A stretch of DNA of 64,000 nt from positions 1 through 64,000 of the forward strand of contig NZ_CP067169.1 of assembly GCF_028553885.1 (NCBI RefSeq), written 5' to 3'. This document shows positions 41,526 to 50,808 of this stretch, one piece after another. The position numbers and the translations under genes were made by a program. The notes beneath the pieces were generated by a model. That model saw nothing but the letters and a program-made list of their open reading frames with translations, made no database searches and was not told the DNA's origin. This stretch comes from Paracoccus aestuarii. GTDB taxonomy: Bacteria; Pseudomonadota; Alphaproteobacteria; Rhodobacterales; Rhodobacteraceae. Numbering within the stretch: the stretch's first letter is position 1; the number at the start of each line of letters is the position of its first letter.

Positions 41526-42407
41526 ATGAACGCCCCCAGCCAAGATCGCCCGATGTCCGACGACCTGCCGCCTGCCCAGATCCATCATGCCCCGCTGGCG
41601 GGGGTGATCGGCATGCCCATTACCCATTCCCGGTCGCCGCGCCTGCATGGCTACTGGCTGGACCGTTACGGGCTGGCGGGCCATTACGTCCCGATCCCCG
41701 TCATGCCAGAACACCTGGCCGAGGTTCTGCGCAACATGCCCCGGATGGGCTTCGTCGGCGCCAATGTCACCATCCCCCATAAGGAGGCCGTGCTGACCCT
41801 GGCCGACACGGTCACCGACCGCGCGGCGCTGATCGGGGCGGCCAACACGCTGATCTTCCGCCCCGACGGCAAGATCCATGCCGACAATACCGACGGCTAC
41901 GGCTTCATCGCCAATCTGCGCCAGAACGCCCCCGACTGGCAGCCCGATCGCGGCCCGGCGGCGGTGATCGGCGCGGGGGGCGCCGCGCGGGCGGTGGTCG
42001 CATCGCTGCTGGACAGCGGCGTGCGCGAGCTGCGCATCACCAACCGCACCCGGCTGCGCGCCGAACAGATCAAGGCCGAATTCGGCGCGCGGCTGGTCGT
42101 CTATGACTGGGCGCAGGTCGGCAACATGCTGGACGGGGCCGCGACCGTGGTGAACGCGACATCGCTCGGGATGCAGGGGAAACAGCCGCTGCGCGTCCCG
42201 ATGGATGCGCTGTCCCCTGATGCCTTGGTCACCGACCTGGTCTATACCCCCCTGATGACCCCCTTCCTGACCGAGGCCCAGGCCCGCGGCTGCCGCATCG
42301 TCGACGGGTTGGGCATGCTGCTGCACCAGGCCGCGCCGGGCTTCGAACGCTGGTTCGGCCACCGGCCCGAGGTCGATGACGACACCCGCAGGATCGCGCT
42401 GGAATGA
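41526..42407 (+). CDS. aroE: Shikimate dehydrogenase
   Basis: NADPH enzyme of the shikimate pathway. 293 residues with the shikimate-binding MPITHSRSPRLHGYWLDRYG, NVTIPHKEAVLTLADTVTDR, the nucleotide-binding AVIGAGGAARAVVASLL and NATSLGMQGKQPL. ATG 41526 is chosen; GTG 41523 and ATG 41553 (MSDDLPP) are alternatives and no strong ribosome-binding site decides. Its end overlaps coaE (ATGA). maf, often found just upstream in related genomes, is absent here. Confidence 0.94.
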   Translation: MNAPSQDRPMSDDLPPAQIHHAPLAGVIGMPITHSRSPRLHGYWLDRYGLAGHYVPIPVMPEHLAEVLRNMPRMGFVGANVTIPHKEAVLTLADTVTDRAALIGAANTLIFRPDGKIHADNTDGYGFIANLRQNAPDWQPDRGPAAVIGAGGAARAVVASLLDSGVRELRITNRTRLRAEQIKAEFGARLVVYDWAQVGNMLDGAATVVNATSLGMQGKQPLRVPMDALSPDALVTDLVYTPLMTPFLTEAQARGCRIVDGLGMLLHQAAPGFERWFGHRPEVDDDTRRIALE

Positions 42408-42991
42408 CCTTCCGCCTTGGACTGACCGGCAGCATCGGCATGGGGAAATCCACGACCGCGCGGCTCTTTGCGGATCATGGCCATCCGGTCTGGGACGCGG
42501 ATTCGGCGGTGCATCGCCTCTATGCGCCGGGCGGGGCGGCGGTCGGGCCGGTCGCGGCGCTGTTTCCGGCGGCGCTGGTCGGCGGGGGAATCGACCGCGC
42601 CGCGCTCAAGACCGCCATCGCCGCCGATCCCCATGCCCTGTCGCGGCTGGAATCCGTCGTCCATCCCTTGGTCGCGGCCGATCGCGCTGATTTCCTGGCG
42701 CGTCATGATGACGCGGCGCTGGTCGTGCTGGACATCCCCCTGCTGTTCGAGGGCGGCCGCCCCGAGGGGCTGGACGGGGTCGCCGTCGTCTCCACCGACG
42801 CGGCCACGCAGCGCGCCCGCGTGATGGCCCGTCCCGGCATGACCGACGCGACCTTGGCCATGATCCTGGCCCGCCAGATGCCCGATGCCGAAAAGCGCGC
42901 CCGTGCCGACTGGATCATCCCGACCGACACGCCCGAAACCGCCGCCGCCGCCGTGGCCCGCATCATCGATGAGGTGACATCCCATGCGTGA
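42404..42991 (+). CDS. coaE: Dephospho-CoA kinase
   Basis: Last step of coenzyme A synthesis. 195 residues with the P-loop [17 protein letters not shown] (about 6-22), [14 protein letters not shown] and [20 protein letters not shown]. Overlaps aroE by four and dnaQ by eight bases, so the three are one transcription unit reading away from the origin. Confidence 0.95.
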   Translation: MTFRLGLTGSIGMGKSTTARLFADHGHPVWDADSAVHRLYAPGGAAVGPVAALFPAALVGGGIDRAALKTAIAADPHALSRLESVVHPLVAADRADFLARHDDAALVVLDIPLLFEGGRPEGLDGVAVVSTDAATQRARVMARPGMTDATLAMILARQMPDAEKRARADWIIPTDTPETAAAAVARIIDEVTSHA

Positions 42992-43754
42992 GATCGTCCT
43001 GGACACCGAAACCACCGGCTTCGAGGCCGAGGGCGGCGACCGCATCGTCGAGATCGGCGCGCTGGAGCTGGTGAACCACCTGCCCACCGGGCGCACCTTC
43101 CACGTCTATATCAACCCCGAACGCAGCATGCCCCAAGGCGCCTTCGAGGTGCATGGCCTAGGCGACGACTTCCTGCGCGACAAGCCGAAATTCGCGGCCA
43201 TCGCCCAAGGATTCCTGGATTTCATCGGCCCGGACGCCAAGCTGGTCATCCACAATGCCAGCTTCGACATGAAATTCCTGAACGCCGAGCTGGCCCGCGC
43301 GGGCCACCCGACCCTGCCGTGGTCGCGGGCGCTGGACACGCTGGCCCTCGCGCGCGAGAAATTTCCCGGCTCGCCCTCGTCGGTGGACGCGCTCTGCCGC
43401 CGCTTCGGCGTGGACAATTCCGGGCGCGAACTGCACGGCGCGCTGCTGGACAGCGAATTGCTGGCCGAGGTCTATCTGGAACTGATCGGCGGGCGCCAGC
43501 CGGACCTGGTCCTGGCCGGCCCCGCGCGGGGCGCGCAGGCGACCGATGCCGCGGGCCAGCCCGCCCGCCGCGCGCCCCGGCCCCGCCCCTGGCCCGCCGC
43601 ATCACCGAGGACGAGGCCCGCGCCCATGCCGAATTCACCGCCGCCTTGGGCGAGGCCTCGGTCTGGTCGCGTTACGTCACCCCCTGACGCCAGCCTTGCG
43701 GATCGGTCGCACGCCCATCATTGTGACAAAAAGCAATGCGGGGTGGGATGCTGA
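42984..43754 (+). CDS. dnaQ: DNA polymerase III epsilon subunit, C-terminus frameshifted
   Basis: Proofreading 3'-5' exonuclease. The exonuclease domain (about 1-175) is intact: Exo [15 protein letters not shown], Exo [22 protein letters not shown], Exo [20 protein letters not shown]. After about residue 200 the frame turns into Pro/Arg-rich sequence and runs to 43754, overlapping the next gene. The normal family ending, [16 protein letters not shown] and [16 protein letters not shown], is present in the next frame and stops at 43687. A one-base change in the C-rich stretch near 43575-43600 explains this. It may be a real mutation or an assembly error. Confidence 0.85.
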   Translation: MREIVLDTETTGFEAEGGDRIVEIGALELVNHLPTGRTFHVYINPERSMPQGAFEVHGLGDDFLRDKPKFAAIAQGFLDFIGPDAKLVIHNASFDMKFLNAELARAGHPTLPWSRALDTLALAREKFPGSPSSVDALCRRFGVDNSGRELHGALLDSELLAEVYLELIGGRQPDLVLAGPARGAQATDAAGQPARRAPRPRPWPAASPRTRPAPMPNSPPPWARPRSGRVTSPPDASLADRSHAHHCDKKQCGVGC

Positions 43755-44638
43755 ACTGGCTGCGCGATATCGGGTCCTTCTGGGGTGCCATCTTCGAACG
43801 GATGGACAAGACCCACATGACGCTGATCGCGGCCGGGGTCGCCTTCTATGCCATGTTCGCGGTCTTTCCCGGGCTGGCCGCGATCATCGCGCTCTGGAGC
43901 CTGTGGTTCGACCCGCTGGTCGTGCTGACCTATCTGGACGTGGCGCATGAATTCCTGCCCGCGGGCGCGTCCGACATCGTCGACGACCAGGTCACCACCC
44001 TGACCGAGAACGGCCGCACATCGGTGGGCTGGGCGTCCTTCATCTCGTTCCTGATCGCCACGGTGGCGGCGCGGGCGGGGGTGGACGCGCTGATCCGGGG
44101 GCTGAACGCGGCCTATGGGGTGCGGGCCCATTCGACGGTCTTCGGCTTTCTGCTGGCCTATCTGCTGACGCTGGTCATCGTGGGGATATCGCTGGCGGGG
44201 CTGGCCACGATCGTCGTGGTGCCCGTCGTGCTGAACTTCGTCGTCTTCGCGCCGCTGCGGGCGGGGCTGCTGACGGTGCTGCCTTGGGCGGGGATGTTCG
44301 TGCTGGTCATCGTGACCATCGGTGTGCTCTATCGCTATGGGCCCAACGTCAAGACGCCGCGCACGCCGATCTTCACCTGGGGCGCGCTGTTCGCGGCGCT
44401 GCTGTGGTCGGCCGGATCCATCGCCTTTTCCGCCTATCTGGGCAGCTTCAACAGCTACAACCGCATCTACGGGTCGATCGGCACGGTGGTCGCACTGCTG
44501 ATGTGGTTCTATCTTGCGGGCTTCTCGGTCCTGCTGGGCGCGCTGATCAATGTCGAACTTGCCCGCCGCCGCCGCATGCGGGCCGCGCGCGAGGCACGGC
44601 GCGGCTTCAACGCCATCCTGGCCGAGAAATCCCGCTGA
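43748..44638 (+). CDS. YihY/BrkB-family inner membrane protein
   Basis: A 296-residue membrane protein with about six helices. It opens [20 protein letters not shown], has [20 protein letters not shown] (the family's first helix), [20 protein letters not shown] and [20 protein letters not shown], and a basic C-terminal tail ([17 protein letters not shown]). Function is unknown; the family was once annotated as tRNA-processing ribonuclease BN. ATG 43748 gives the usual N-terminus; ATG 43736 is also in frame. If dnaQ has its normal end at 43687 there is a 60-base gap before this gene. Confidence 0.88.
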   Translation: MLNWLRDIGSFWGAIFERMDKTHMTLIAAGVAFYAMFAVFPGLAAIIALWSLWFDPLVVLTYLDVAHEFLPAGASDIVDDQVTTLTENGRTSVGWASFISFLIATVAARAGVDALIRGLNAAYGVRAHSTVFGFLLAYLLTLVIVGISLAGLATIVVVPVVLNFVVFAPLRAGLLTVLPWAGMFVLVIVTIGVLYRYGPNVKTPRTPIFTWGALFAALLWSAGSIAFSAYLGSFNSYNRIYGSIGTVVALLMWFYLAGFSVLLGALINVELARRRRMRAAREARRGFNAILAEKSR

Positions 44639-44718
44639 CCCCTTCGCCCCAGGGGGAACGATACCCGCCCCCCGGACTTGACCCTTGAACGTCACAGAAC
44701 GCGACAAGGGGGACAGAC

Positions 44719-46368
44719 ATGCAGAATCTGGCCGACAGGTTGGGCCTCAGGGTCGATCCGACCATCTTTTTCGTATCCGCGGGCATCAGCCTGATCTTCG
44801 TCGTGGCGCTGGTCGCGGCGCCCGAACAGATCGGCGGCGTCTTTGCCAGCAGCCGCGCCTGGATCGTCACCAATCTGGGCTGGTTCTTCATCCTGGGGGT
44901 GAATGTCTGGCTGGGCTTCCTGCTCTATGCGGCCATGTCGCGGCACGGCCATATCCGGCTCGGGCCGCGCAATTCCCGGCCCGAATACACCAACCTGTCC
45001 TGGTTCACGATGCTGTTCGCGGGCGGCATCGGCACCGTCCTGATGTTCTGGGGCGTGGCCGAGCCGATCAGCCATTACCAGGCCCCGCCCTTGCCGGGGG
45101 TCGAGCCCTATTCGTTGCAGGCCGCCCAGGACGCGATCTCGATCTCGCTCTATCACTTGGCGCTGCATACCTGGACGATCTTCGCGCTGCCGGGGCTGGC
45201 CTTCGCCTATTTCATCAACCGCTACGACCTGCCGGTGCGGGTCAGCTCGGTCTTCTATCCGCTGCTGCGCGAGCGCATCCACGGGCCGATCGGCAAGGCC
45301 ATCGACATCGCCTCGATTCTGGGGACGCTGTTCGGGGTGGCCGTGTCCTTGGGCCTGGGGTCGTCGCAGGTGGCGGCGGGGCTGTCGGCGCTGTTCGGCT
45401 GGACCGATGACACGACGCTGCGGCTGGCCATCCTGGGCACGCTGACGGTTGTGGCGACGCTGTCCATCGTGGCGGGCCTGGACAAGGGCGTGAAGCTCTT
45501 GTCGAACATCAATATCGGCATGGCGGTGGGGCTGATGATCTTCGTGCTGGTCACGGGGGCCACGCTGTTCCTGCTGCGCGGCATCGTCGAGACGGTGGGC
45601 CTTTACCTGTCGAACCTGCCGCGGCTGGCCTTCTGGAACGACATGCTGCATGGGCAAGGCATGGGCACCGGGACCTGGGGCTGGCAGGCGGACTGGACGG
45701 TCTTCTACTGGGCCTGGACGGTGACATGGTCGCCCTTCATCGGGCTGTTCGTGGCGCGGATCTCGCGCGGGCGGACGGTGCGGGAATTCGTCTTCGGGGT
45801 GCTGCTGGCGCCGTCGCTCTTCACGGTGATCTGGTTCGCGGTCTTCGGCTGGCAGGCGATGGCGCTGGACGGGCTGGGCCCGGATGCGCGCGCGGCTATG
45901 GGGGCGGGCGCGGGCGCGATCAGCGCGGCCGTGTCGGAATCGGTGCCGCTGGCGATGTTCGCCTTCTTTGCCGAGCTGCCTTGGGCGCCGCTGATGCAGG
46001 GGCTGGCGGTGCTGGTCGTGGCGATCTTCTTCGCGACCTCGTCGGATTCCGCGTCGCTGGTGGTGGACATGCTCTGTTCGGGCCATGCCAAGGCCGGCCC
46101 GGTGCGCCAGCGCGTCTTCTGGGGCCTGGCCGAGGGCGCCATCGCCGCCACCCTGATCCTGCTGGCGGGCGAGGCGGGCCTGACCGCGCTGCAGCAGGTC
46201 ATCACCGTGGTGGGGCTGCCGATCTTCATCCTGGTCTGCATGATGATCCCGGCGCTGATCCGCGGCTTCGCGGCCGAGGATATCGACCACATCACCATCG
46301 GCAAGCGGCCGGCCCTGTCGGAATTCCATTCCGATCCGGACCCGGACCAGCCGCCGTCGGCGCCCTAG
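44719..46368 (+). CDS. BCCT-family betaine/choline/carnitine-type transporter
   Basis: Secondary transporter for quaternary ammonium compounds, 549 residues and about twelve membrane helices. Signature WAWTVTWSPFIGLFVARISR is the conserved helix-8 region with the substrate-binding tryptophans; WFTMLFAGGIGTVLMFWGVA and GLGSSQVAAGLSALFGW are also typical. The short C-terminal tail (about 25 residues) lacks a long regulatory domain. Exact substrate is not readable. Its stop overlaps that of the convergent DsbA-like gene within a CTAG. Confidence 0.92.
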   Translation: MQNLADRLGLRVDPTIFFVSAGISLIFVVALVAAPEQIGGVFASSRAWIVTNLGWFFILGVNVWLGFLLYAAMSRHGHIRLGPRNSRPEYTNLSWFTMLFAGGIGTVLMFWGVAEPISHYQAPPLPGVEPYSLQAAQDAISISLYHLALHTWTIFALPGLAFAYFINRYDLPVRVSSVFYPLLRERIHGPIGKAIDIASILGTLFGVAVSLGLGSSQVAAGLSALFGWTDDTTLRLAILGTLTVVATLSIVAGLDKGVKLLSNINIGMAVGLMIFVLVTGATLFLLRGIVETVGLYLSNLPRLAFWNDMLHGQGMGTGTWGWQADWTVFYWAWTVTWSPFIGLFVARISRGRTVREFVFGVLLAPSLFTVIWFAVFGWQAMALDGLGPDARAAMGAGAGAISAAVSESVPLAMFAFFAELPWAPLMQGLAVLVVAIFFATSSDSASLVVDMLCSGHAKAGPVRQRVFWGLAEGAIAATLILLAGEAGLTALQQVITVVGLPIFILVCMMIPALIRGFAAEDIDHITIGKRPALSEFHSDPDPDQPPSAP

Positions 46369-46991
46369 CCGACGCCCATGGTTTGTCTTGCGCGGGCGAC
46401 CAGCCCGCGCAATTCTTCCAGGGTCAGGCCGCCGAAGGCGCCCTCGTCGCCCGCGATGAAGCTGGGCGTGCCGACCAGGCCCACATGGTCGGACAGCAGA
46501 AAGCTCATGGTGATGTGGCGCTCGACGGGATCGGACAGGATGTCGCGTTCCAGCCGATCCATGTCCAATCCGGCCTCGCGCGCGGCGCGGCGCGCGGTCT
46601 CGCCCGTGGCGCGGCCGCGCATGCGGAACAGGCCGGTATGGACCTGCCAGTAGCGGCCCTGCTGCAGCGATGCCAGCGAGACCCGCGCCGCGGCCTCGCT
46701 GTCGGGGCCGAAGGTTGGCCATTCTCGGAACACCACGCGCAGCTGCGGATCCTCCAGGATCAGGCGGTGCATCGGCTCGACCATCTGCGCGCAGAAGGGG
46801 CAGTTGTAATCAAAGAACTCGGTCAGGGTGATGTTGCCGTCGGGATTGCCTAGGACCGGCGCGGTCGGGTCGCGTTCCAAGGCCTGGCGCAGCTCCTCTG
46901 GCATGGCGTTGTCGCGGGCGGGCTGGGCGCCGGCGATCATCGGCAGGGTCAGCATGGCGGACCCGGCGGTCAGGAAAAGGCGGCGTTGCAT
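46365..46991 (-). CDS. DsbA-family thiol oxidoreductase, exported
   Basis: A 208-residue protein with a twin-Arg-like signal (MQRRLFLTAGSAMLTLPMIA) and a thioredoxin fold carrying CPFC at 64-67 (FFDYNCPFCAQM) and a cis-Pro loop LVGTPSFI. The inserted helical part (about 95-160) is that of DsbA-type proteins. CPFC instead of CPHC is shared with the second copy at 52352. ATG 46991 has GGAG nine bases upstream. A CTTAA-N6-CTTAA box lies at 47034-47049, about 43 bases upstream, in the end of the histidine kinase gene. Oxidase, isomerase or cysteine-repair roles cannot be separated from sequence. Confidence 0.9.
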   Translation of the reverse strand: MQRRLFLTAGSAMLTLPMIAGAQPARDNAMPEELRQALERDPTAPVLGNPDGNITLTEFFDYNCPFCAQMVEPMHRLILEDPQLRVVFREWPTFGPDSEAAARVSLASLQQGRYWQVHTGLFRMRGRATGETARRAAREAGLDMDRLERDILSDPVERHITMSFLLSDHVGLVGTPSFIAGDEGAFGGLTLEELRGLVARARQTMGVG

Positions 46992-47033
46992 GGCGTCTCC
47001 GATCATTGTTTGCGCCCGCTTTGCCCGGCCCGG

Positions 47034-47049
47034 CTTAAGCGGGGCTTAA
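47034..47049. promoter_or_regulatory. QseB-like box upstream of dsbA-like gene
   Basis: CTTAA-GCGGGG-CTTAA: two CTTAA half-sites with a six-base spacer, the form reported for QseB/PmrA-type regulators. It overlaps the last codons and TAA stop of the histidine kinase gene and lies about 43 bases before the DsbA-like start at 46991. The same motif and spacing recur at 49062-49077 and 52980-52995. Confidence 0.75.
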
Positions 47050-48357
47050 GGGCAGGGTGATGCGCACCACCTGCCCGCCGTCCGGCGGGTCCAGATGCAG
47101 GCTGCCGCCCAGATGGTCGACCGCCGCCGCGACGATGGCCAGGCCCAGCCCGCTGCCCTGCCCGCCCGCGCCGCCGCGCCAGAAGCGGTCGGTGGCGCGG
47201 CCCAGATCGGCGATGCCCGGGCCCTGATCGCTGACCGTCAGGGTCAGGCCTTGGGCGTCGTGACGCGCGGCGATGGTCACCGTGCCGCCTTGGGGCGAAT
47301 GCTGGATGGCGTTTTCGACCAGATTGCGCAGCGTGCTGTGGATCAGGACACGCGGCGCGCGCAGGGGCGGCAGGTCGCGGGCCTGCACCGCCAGCTCCAC
47401 CCCGGCGGCGCGGGCCTGGGGGGCAATGTCCTGGGCGATCTCGGCGATCAGGGCGGCGGGGTCCAGCGCCTCGGGGCTGGCCCCGTCGCTGTCGATGGCG
47501 GCCAGGTCCAGCAGCTGCCGCACCATCCGGTCGCTGCGATCGACCGACAGGGCGATGGCGTCCAGCGCCCGGTCGCGCGTGGCCGCGTCGCCCGCCCGCC
47601 GCGCTACCTGCGCCTGGATGCGCAGCCCGGCCAGCGGGGTCTTCAGCTCATGCGCGGCGAAGGCGGTGAAGTCGCGTTCGGTCCGCCGCACATGGTCCAG
47701 CTGCTGGAACAGGCTGTCCAGCGCCCGGCGCACGGGGCGGATCTCGCGCGGGGCGGGGGCGTCGGGCAAGGGCCGCAGATCGCCGGGCCGGCGGGCGCGC
47801 AGATGGGCGGCCAGCTGTTCCAGCGGCGCAAGGCCGCGCCCCACGCACAGCCAGATCAGCCCCGCCAACAGCGGAAACAGCACCGCCGCCGGCCACAGAA
47901 GGCCCCGGACCACGCCCGCGACCAGCCCGCCCCGCACATCCGCCCGGTCGCCGACCATCACCCGCACGCCCAGATCGTCGTTATGGACCGCAAAGACCCG
48001 CCACGGCACCCCGTCGATCATCGTGTCGGAAAACCCCTCGGCCAGCGCCATGCGTTCGTCCGGCGCCCCCGAGGAGGCACCGATCAGATCGCCCCGCAGC
48101 GACCAGATCTGGCAGGACAGCTGCCGCGACAGGTCGGTCGTGGCAGGCATCGGCACCGTCACCGGCCCCTCGGTCCCCACCGCGATCCGCTGGTCCGAGA
48201 TCAGCGAGCTGACCATGTTCGCCGATTCCGCCAGCCGCGCATCCAGCACGCGCTGGACCTGCGCCCGCGTCGATCCCGCGATCCACAGCACCGCCGACAG
48301 CCACAGGATGCAGGCGGCCAAGGTCAGCACGACGATCAGGCGCAGGCGGATCGACAT
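47035..48357 (-). CDS. Sensor histidine kinase, QseC-like
   Basis: Membrane sensor of the two-component system, 440 residues. First membrane helix about 6-28 (LRLIVVLTLAACILWLSAVL), a periplasmic domain of about 130 residues, second helix about 165-185 (LLWPAAVLFPLLAGLIWLCV). HAMP-like linker, H-box FAAHELKTPLAGLRIQAQVA, N-box NLVENAIQHSP, and ATP-lid GSGLGLAIV. The periplasmic domain has one Cys in RQLSCQIWSLRGDL. Start ATG 48357 overlaps the regulator stop by one base. The stimulus cannot be read; neighbouring genes point to envelope thiol or cell-wall stress. Confidence 0.9.
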   Translation of the reverse strand: MSIRLRLIVVLTLAACILWLSAVLWIAGSTRAQVQRVLDARLAESANMVSSLISDQRIAVGTEGPVTVPMPATTDLSRQLSCQIWSLRGDLIGASSGAPDERMALAEGFSDTMIDGVPWRVFAVHNDDLGVRVMVGDRADVRGGLVAGVVRGLLWPAAVLFPLLAGLIWLCVGRGLAPLEQLAAHLRARRPGDLRPLPDAPAPREIRPVRRALDSLFQQLDHVRRTERDFTAFAAHELKTPLAGLRIQAQVARRAGDAATRDRALDAIALSVDRSDRMVRQLLDLAAIDSDGASPEALDPAALIAEIAQDIAPQARAAGVELAVQARDLPPLRAPRVLIHSTLRNLVENAIQHSPQGGTVTIAARHDAQGLTLTVSDQGPGIADLGRATDRFWRGGAGGQGSGLGLAIVAAAVDHLGGSLHLDPPDGGQVVRITLPLSPA

Positions 48358-49019
48358 CACCCGCCCTCCGCCACGCGGTAACCGACGCCGCGCACCGTCT
48401 GGATCGCGTCCCGGCCCAGCTTGGCGCGCAGGTGGTGGATATGGACCTCGACCGCGTTGCTTTCGACATCCTCCTGCCAGCCATAGAGGCGTTCCTCCAG
48501 CTGGGCGCGCGACAGGATGCGGCCGGGGCGGTCCAAGAGCGCTTGCAGGATGGCGAATTCGCGCCGCGACAGGCGCAGGACATCGGCGCCGCGCGTGGCG
48601 GTCATCGCCGCGGGGTCCATCACGATGTCGCGCCAAGCGACGGTCGCCGTGGCCCGCCCCGCGCCCCGGCGCAGCATGGCGCGCAGCCGGGCGGCCAGCT
48701 CGTCCAGATCGCAGGGCTTGCCCAGATAATCGTCGGCCCCCGCATCCAGCCCCTCGACCCGGTCGCGCACCCGGTCCCGCGCCGTCAGCAGCAGGACCGG
48801 CAGCCGGTTCCCCGCCGCCCGCATCTGGGCCAGCAGATCCGTCCCCGCCCCGTCGGGCAGCATGATGTCCAGCACCATGGCGGAAAATTCGTGATCGCGC
48901 AGTGCCGCGCGGGCATCGGCCAGCGTGCCCACCGCATCGCAGGTGAATCCCGACAGGCCCAGCCCCACGGCAAGGCCATCGGACAGGACCGGGTCATCCT
49001 CGACGATCAGCAGGCGCAT
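48357..49019 (-). CDS. OmpR-family response regulator, QseB-like
   Basis: A 220-residue DNA-binding regulator: receiver domain with the phospho-acceptor Asp in FSAMVLDIMLPDGAG (about 51), the switch Thr and Lys in LLTARDRVRDRVEGLDAGAD and YLGKP, then a winged helix (LSRREFAILQALLDRPGRIL, SNAVEVHIHHLRAKLG). The QseB-type consensus CTTAA-N6-CTTAA occurs 43 bases upstream of its start, which fits autoregulation and divergent control of dsbD. It is coupled to the kinase gene. Confidence 0.92.
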   Translation of the reverse strand: MRLLIVEDDPVLSDGLAVGLGLSGFTCDAVGTLADARAALRDHEFSAMVLDIMLPDGAGTDLLAQMRAAGNRLPVLLLTARDRVRDRVEGLDAGADDYLGKPCDLDELAARLRAMLRRGAGRATATVAWRDIVMDPAAMTATRGADVLRLSRREFAILQALLDRPGRILSRAQLEERLYGWQEDVESNAVEVHIHHLRAKLGRDAIQTVRGVGYRVAEGG

Positions 49020-49061
49020 GGCGGTTCCTTATCCCTGACCGGGGCAAAGTGACAGGCCAAG

Positions 49062-49077
49062 CTTAAGCCCCGCTTAA
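49062..49077. promoter_or_regulatory. QseB-like box between regulator gene and dsbD
   Basis: CTTAA-GCCCCG-CTTAA in the 82-base divergent gap. It lies 43 bases upstream of the regulator start (minus strand) and 25 bases upstream of dsbD (plus strand), so one site could serve both. Because CTTAAG is its own complement the site works in either direction. Confidence 0.75.
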
Positions 49078-49101
49078 GCTGACCGTCCTAGCAGGCCCTT
49101 C

Positions 49102-50808
49102 ATGATGATACGGATTCTTGCCGCGGCCGCGACCGCGATGACCCTGTTTTCCGCCCCTGTGGCGGCGGCGCCCCTGCACCCGGATCAGGCCTTTGCGCTG
49201 ACCGTTACGCCCGATCCCTCGGGCGATCTGGCCGTTCTGTGGGATGTCCAGCCGGGCTATTACCTCTATGGCAGCAAGATCGCGGCCGAGGGGGAAGGCG
49301 CCCCCATCCCCCTGACTCTGCCCGAGGGCGAGGTCTATGACGACCCCTGGATGGGCGAGGACGTGATCTATCGCCAGCCCGTCGGCACCGCGATCCCCGC
49401 GCCCGCAGGCCCGGTGACGCTGCATTGGCAGGGCTGCCAGCAGGACGGCATCTGCTACGCGCCGCAAGAGGTCCGGCTGGATACCGATGGCATGCCCCTG
49501 CCCGAGCCCGCGCGCGACACCGCCCTGCCCGACTGGTCCAGCGCGGGCTCCGGCCTGGCCCTGGCCCAGGATGAGGGAATGGTCGCGGGCCTCGCCGGGC
49601 GCGGAGGGGCGGCGCTGGTGGTGCTGGGCTTTTTCGGCTTCGGGCTGCTTTTGTCGCTGACGCCCTGCGTGCTGCCGATGGTGCCCATCGTCGCGGGCAT
49701 GCTGACACGGCAGGGGGCGGGGCTGACCGCGCGGCGGGGGCTGGTGCTGACCGGGGCCTATGTGGCGGCGATGGCCTCGGCCTTCGGGATGCTGGGGGTG
49801 GTCGCGGCCTGGTCGGGGGCGAACCTGCAGGTGGCGCTGCAATCGCCGCTGGCGATCGGGCTGATCGCGGGGGTCTTCGTGCTGCTGGCCCTGTCGATGT
49901 TCGGCCTGTTCCAGATCCAGATGCCAGCCGCCTGGCAGGTGCGCCTCGGCGCGGCGCAGGCCGGGCGCGGCACGGTGGGGGGTGCGGCGGCGCTCGGCTT
50001 CGGATCGGCGCTGATCGTGGGGCCTTGCGTAACCGCGCCGCTGGCCGGGGCGCTGATCTACATCGCCCAGACCGGCGACGTGGTGCTGGGGGCAGCGGCG
50101 CTGTTCGCGCTCGGGCTGGGACAGGGGGTGCCGCTGCTGGCGGTGGGCGCCTTCGGGCCGCGCATCCTGCCCAAGCGCGGCGCCTGGATGGAGCGTGTGC
50201 GCATCGCCTTCGGCATCCTGTTTCTGGGGCTGGCGATCTGGCTGGCGGGGCGGATCCTGCCGGGGCCTGTGGTGCTGGCGCTCTGGGCGGTGCTGCTGAT
50301 CGGGACGGGCGCCATCATCGGCGCAGGGCGCAGGCCCGCCGCCGCGGCGGGGCTGGTCCTGATCACCGGCGGGGTGATCCAGGGGGTCGGCGCGGCACTG
50401 GGCGGCGACGATCCGCTGCGCCCGCTGGCGCCCCTGGCGGGCGCGCCGGTTGAGGCGGCCGATTTCCACACCGTCTCGACCCAGGCCGGGCTGACGCAGG
50501 CGCTGCAGCAGGACGGCCCGGCGCTGATCTATGTCACCGCCGATTGGTGCACCATCTGCCGCGCCATCGAGCGTGGCCCCATGGCCACCCCGGAGGTCAC
50601 CGCCGCGCTGGACGACCTGATCCGCATCAAGGTCGATGTCACCGAGTTCGGCGCCGAATCCCAGGCCCTGCTGGCCGATCTGGGGGCCGCGGGTCCGCCC
50701 ACCATGGTCTTTGTCGATGCCGCAAGGGCCGAGGCCCCCGGCAGCCGCCTGATCGGCGAGGCCAGCGCCGAGGCCATGGTCGCATCCGCCCGGCAGGTGG
50801 CGCAATGA
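49102..50808 (+). CDS. dsbD: Thiol:disulfide interchange protein DsbD
   Basis: Carries electrons from cytoplasmic thioredoxin across the membrane to periplasmic reductases. 568 residues: signal peptide (MMIRILAAAATAMTLFSAPV), N-terminal domain with Cys pair at 112 and 118 (CQQDGIC), an eight-helix membrane domain with cysteines in LSLTPCVLPMVPIVAG and IVGPCVTAPLAGAL, and a C-terminal thioredoxin domain with WCTIC at 482-486. All three redox modules are complete. First gene of a plus-strand operon with the Lgt/TlpA-type fusion (ATGA overlap), an L,D-transpeptidase and a DsbA-like gene. Confidence 0.95.
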   Translation: MMIRILAAAATAMTLFSAPVAAAPLHPDQAFALTVTPDPSGDLAVLWDVQPGYYLYGSKIAAEGEGAPIPLTLPEGEVYDDPWMGEDVIYRQPVGTAIPAPAGPVTLHWQGCQQDGICYAPQEVRLDTDGMPLPEPARDTALPDWSSAGSGLALAQDEGMVAGLAGRGGAALVVLGFFGFGLLLSLTPCVLPMVPIVAGMLTRQGAGLTARRGLVLTGAYVAAMASAFGMLGVVAAWSGANLQVALQSPLAIGLIAGVFVLLALSMFGLFQIQMPAAWQVRLGAAQAGRGTVGGAAALGFGSALIVGPCVTAPLAGALIYIAQTGDVVLGAAALFALGLGQGVPLLAVGAFGPRILPKRGAWMERVRIAFGILFLGLAIWLAGRILPGPVVLALWAVLLIGTGAIIGAGRRPAAAAGLVLITGGVIQGVGAALGGDDPLRPLAPLAGAPVEAADFHTVSTQAGLTQALQQDGPALIYVTADWCTICRAIERGPMATPEVTAALDDLIRIKVDVTEFGAESQALLADLGAAGPPTMVFVDAARAEAPGSRLIGEASAEAMVASARQVAQ

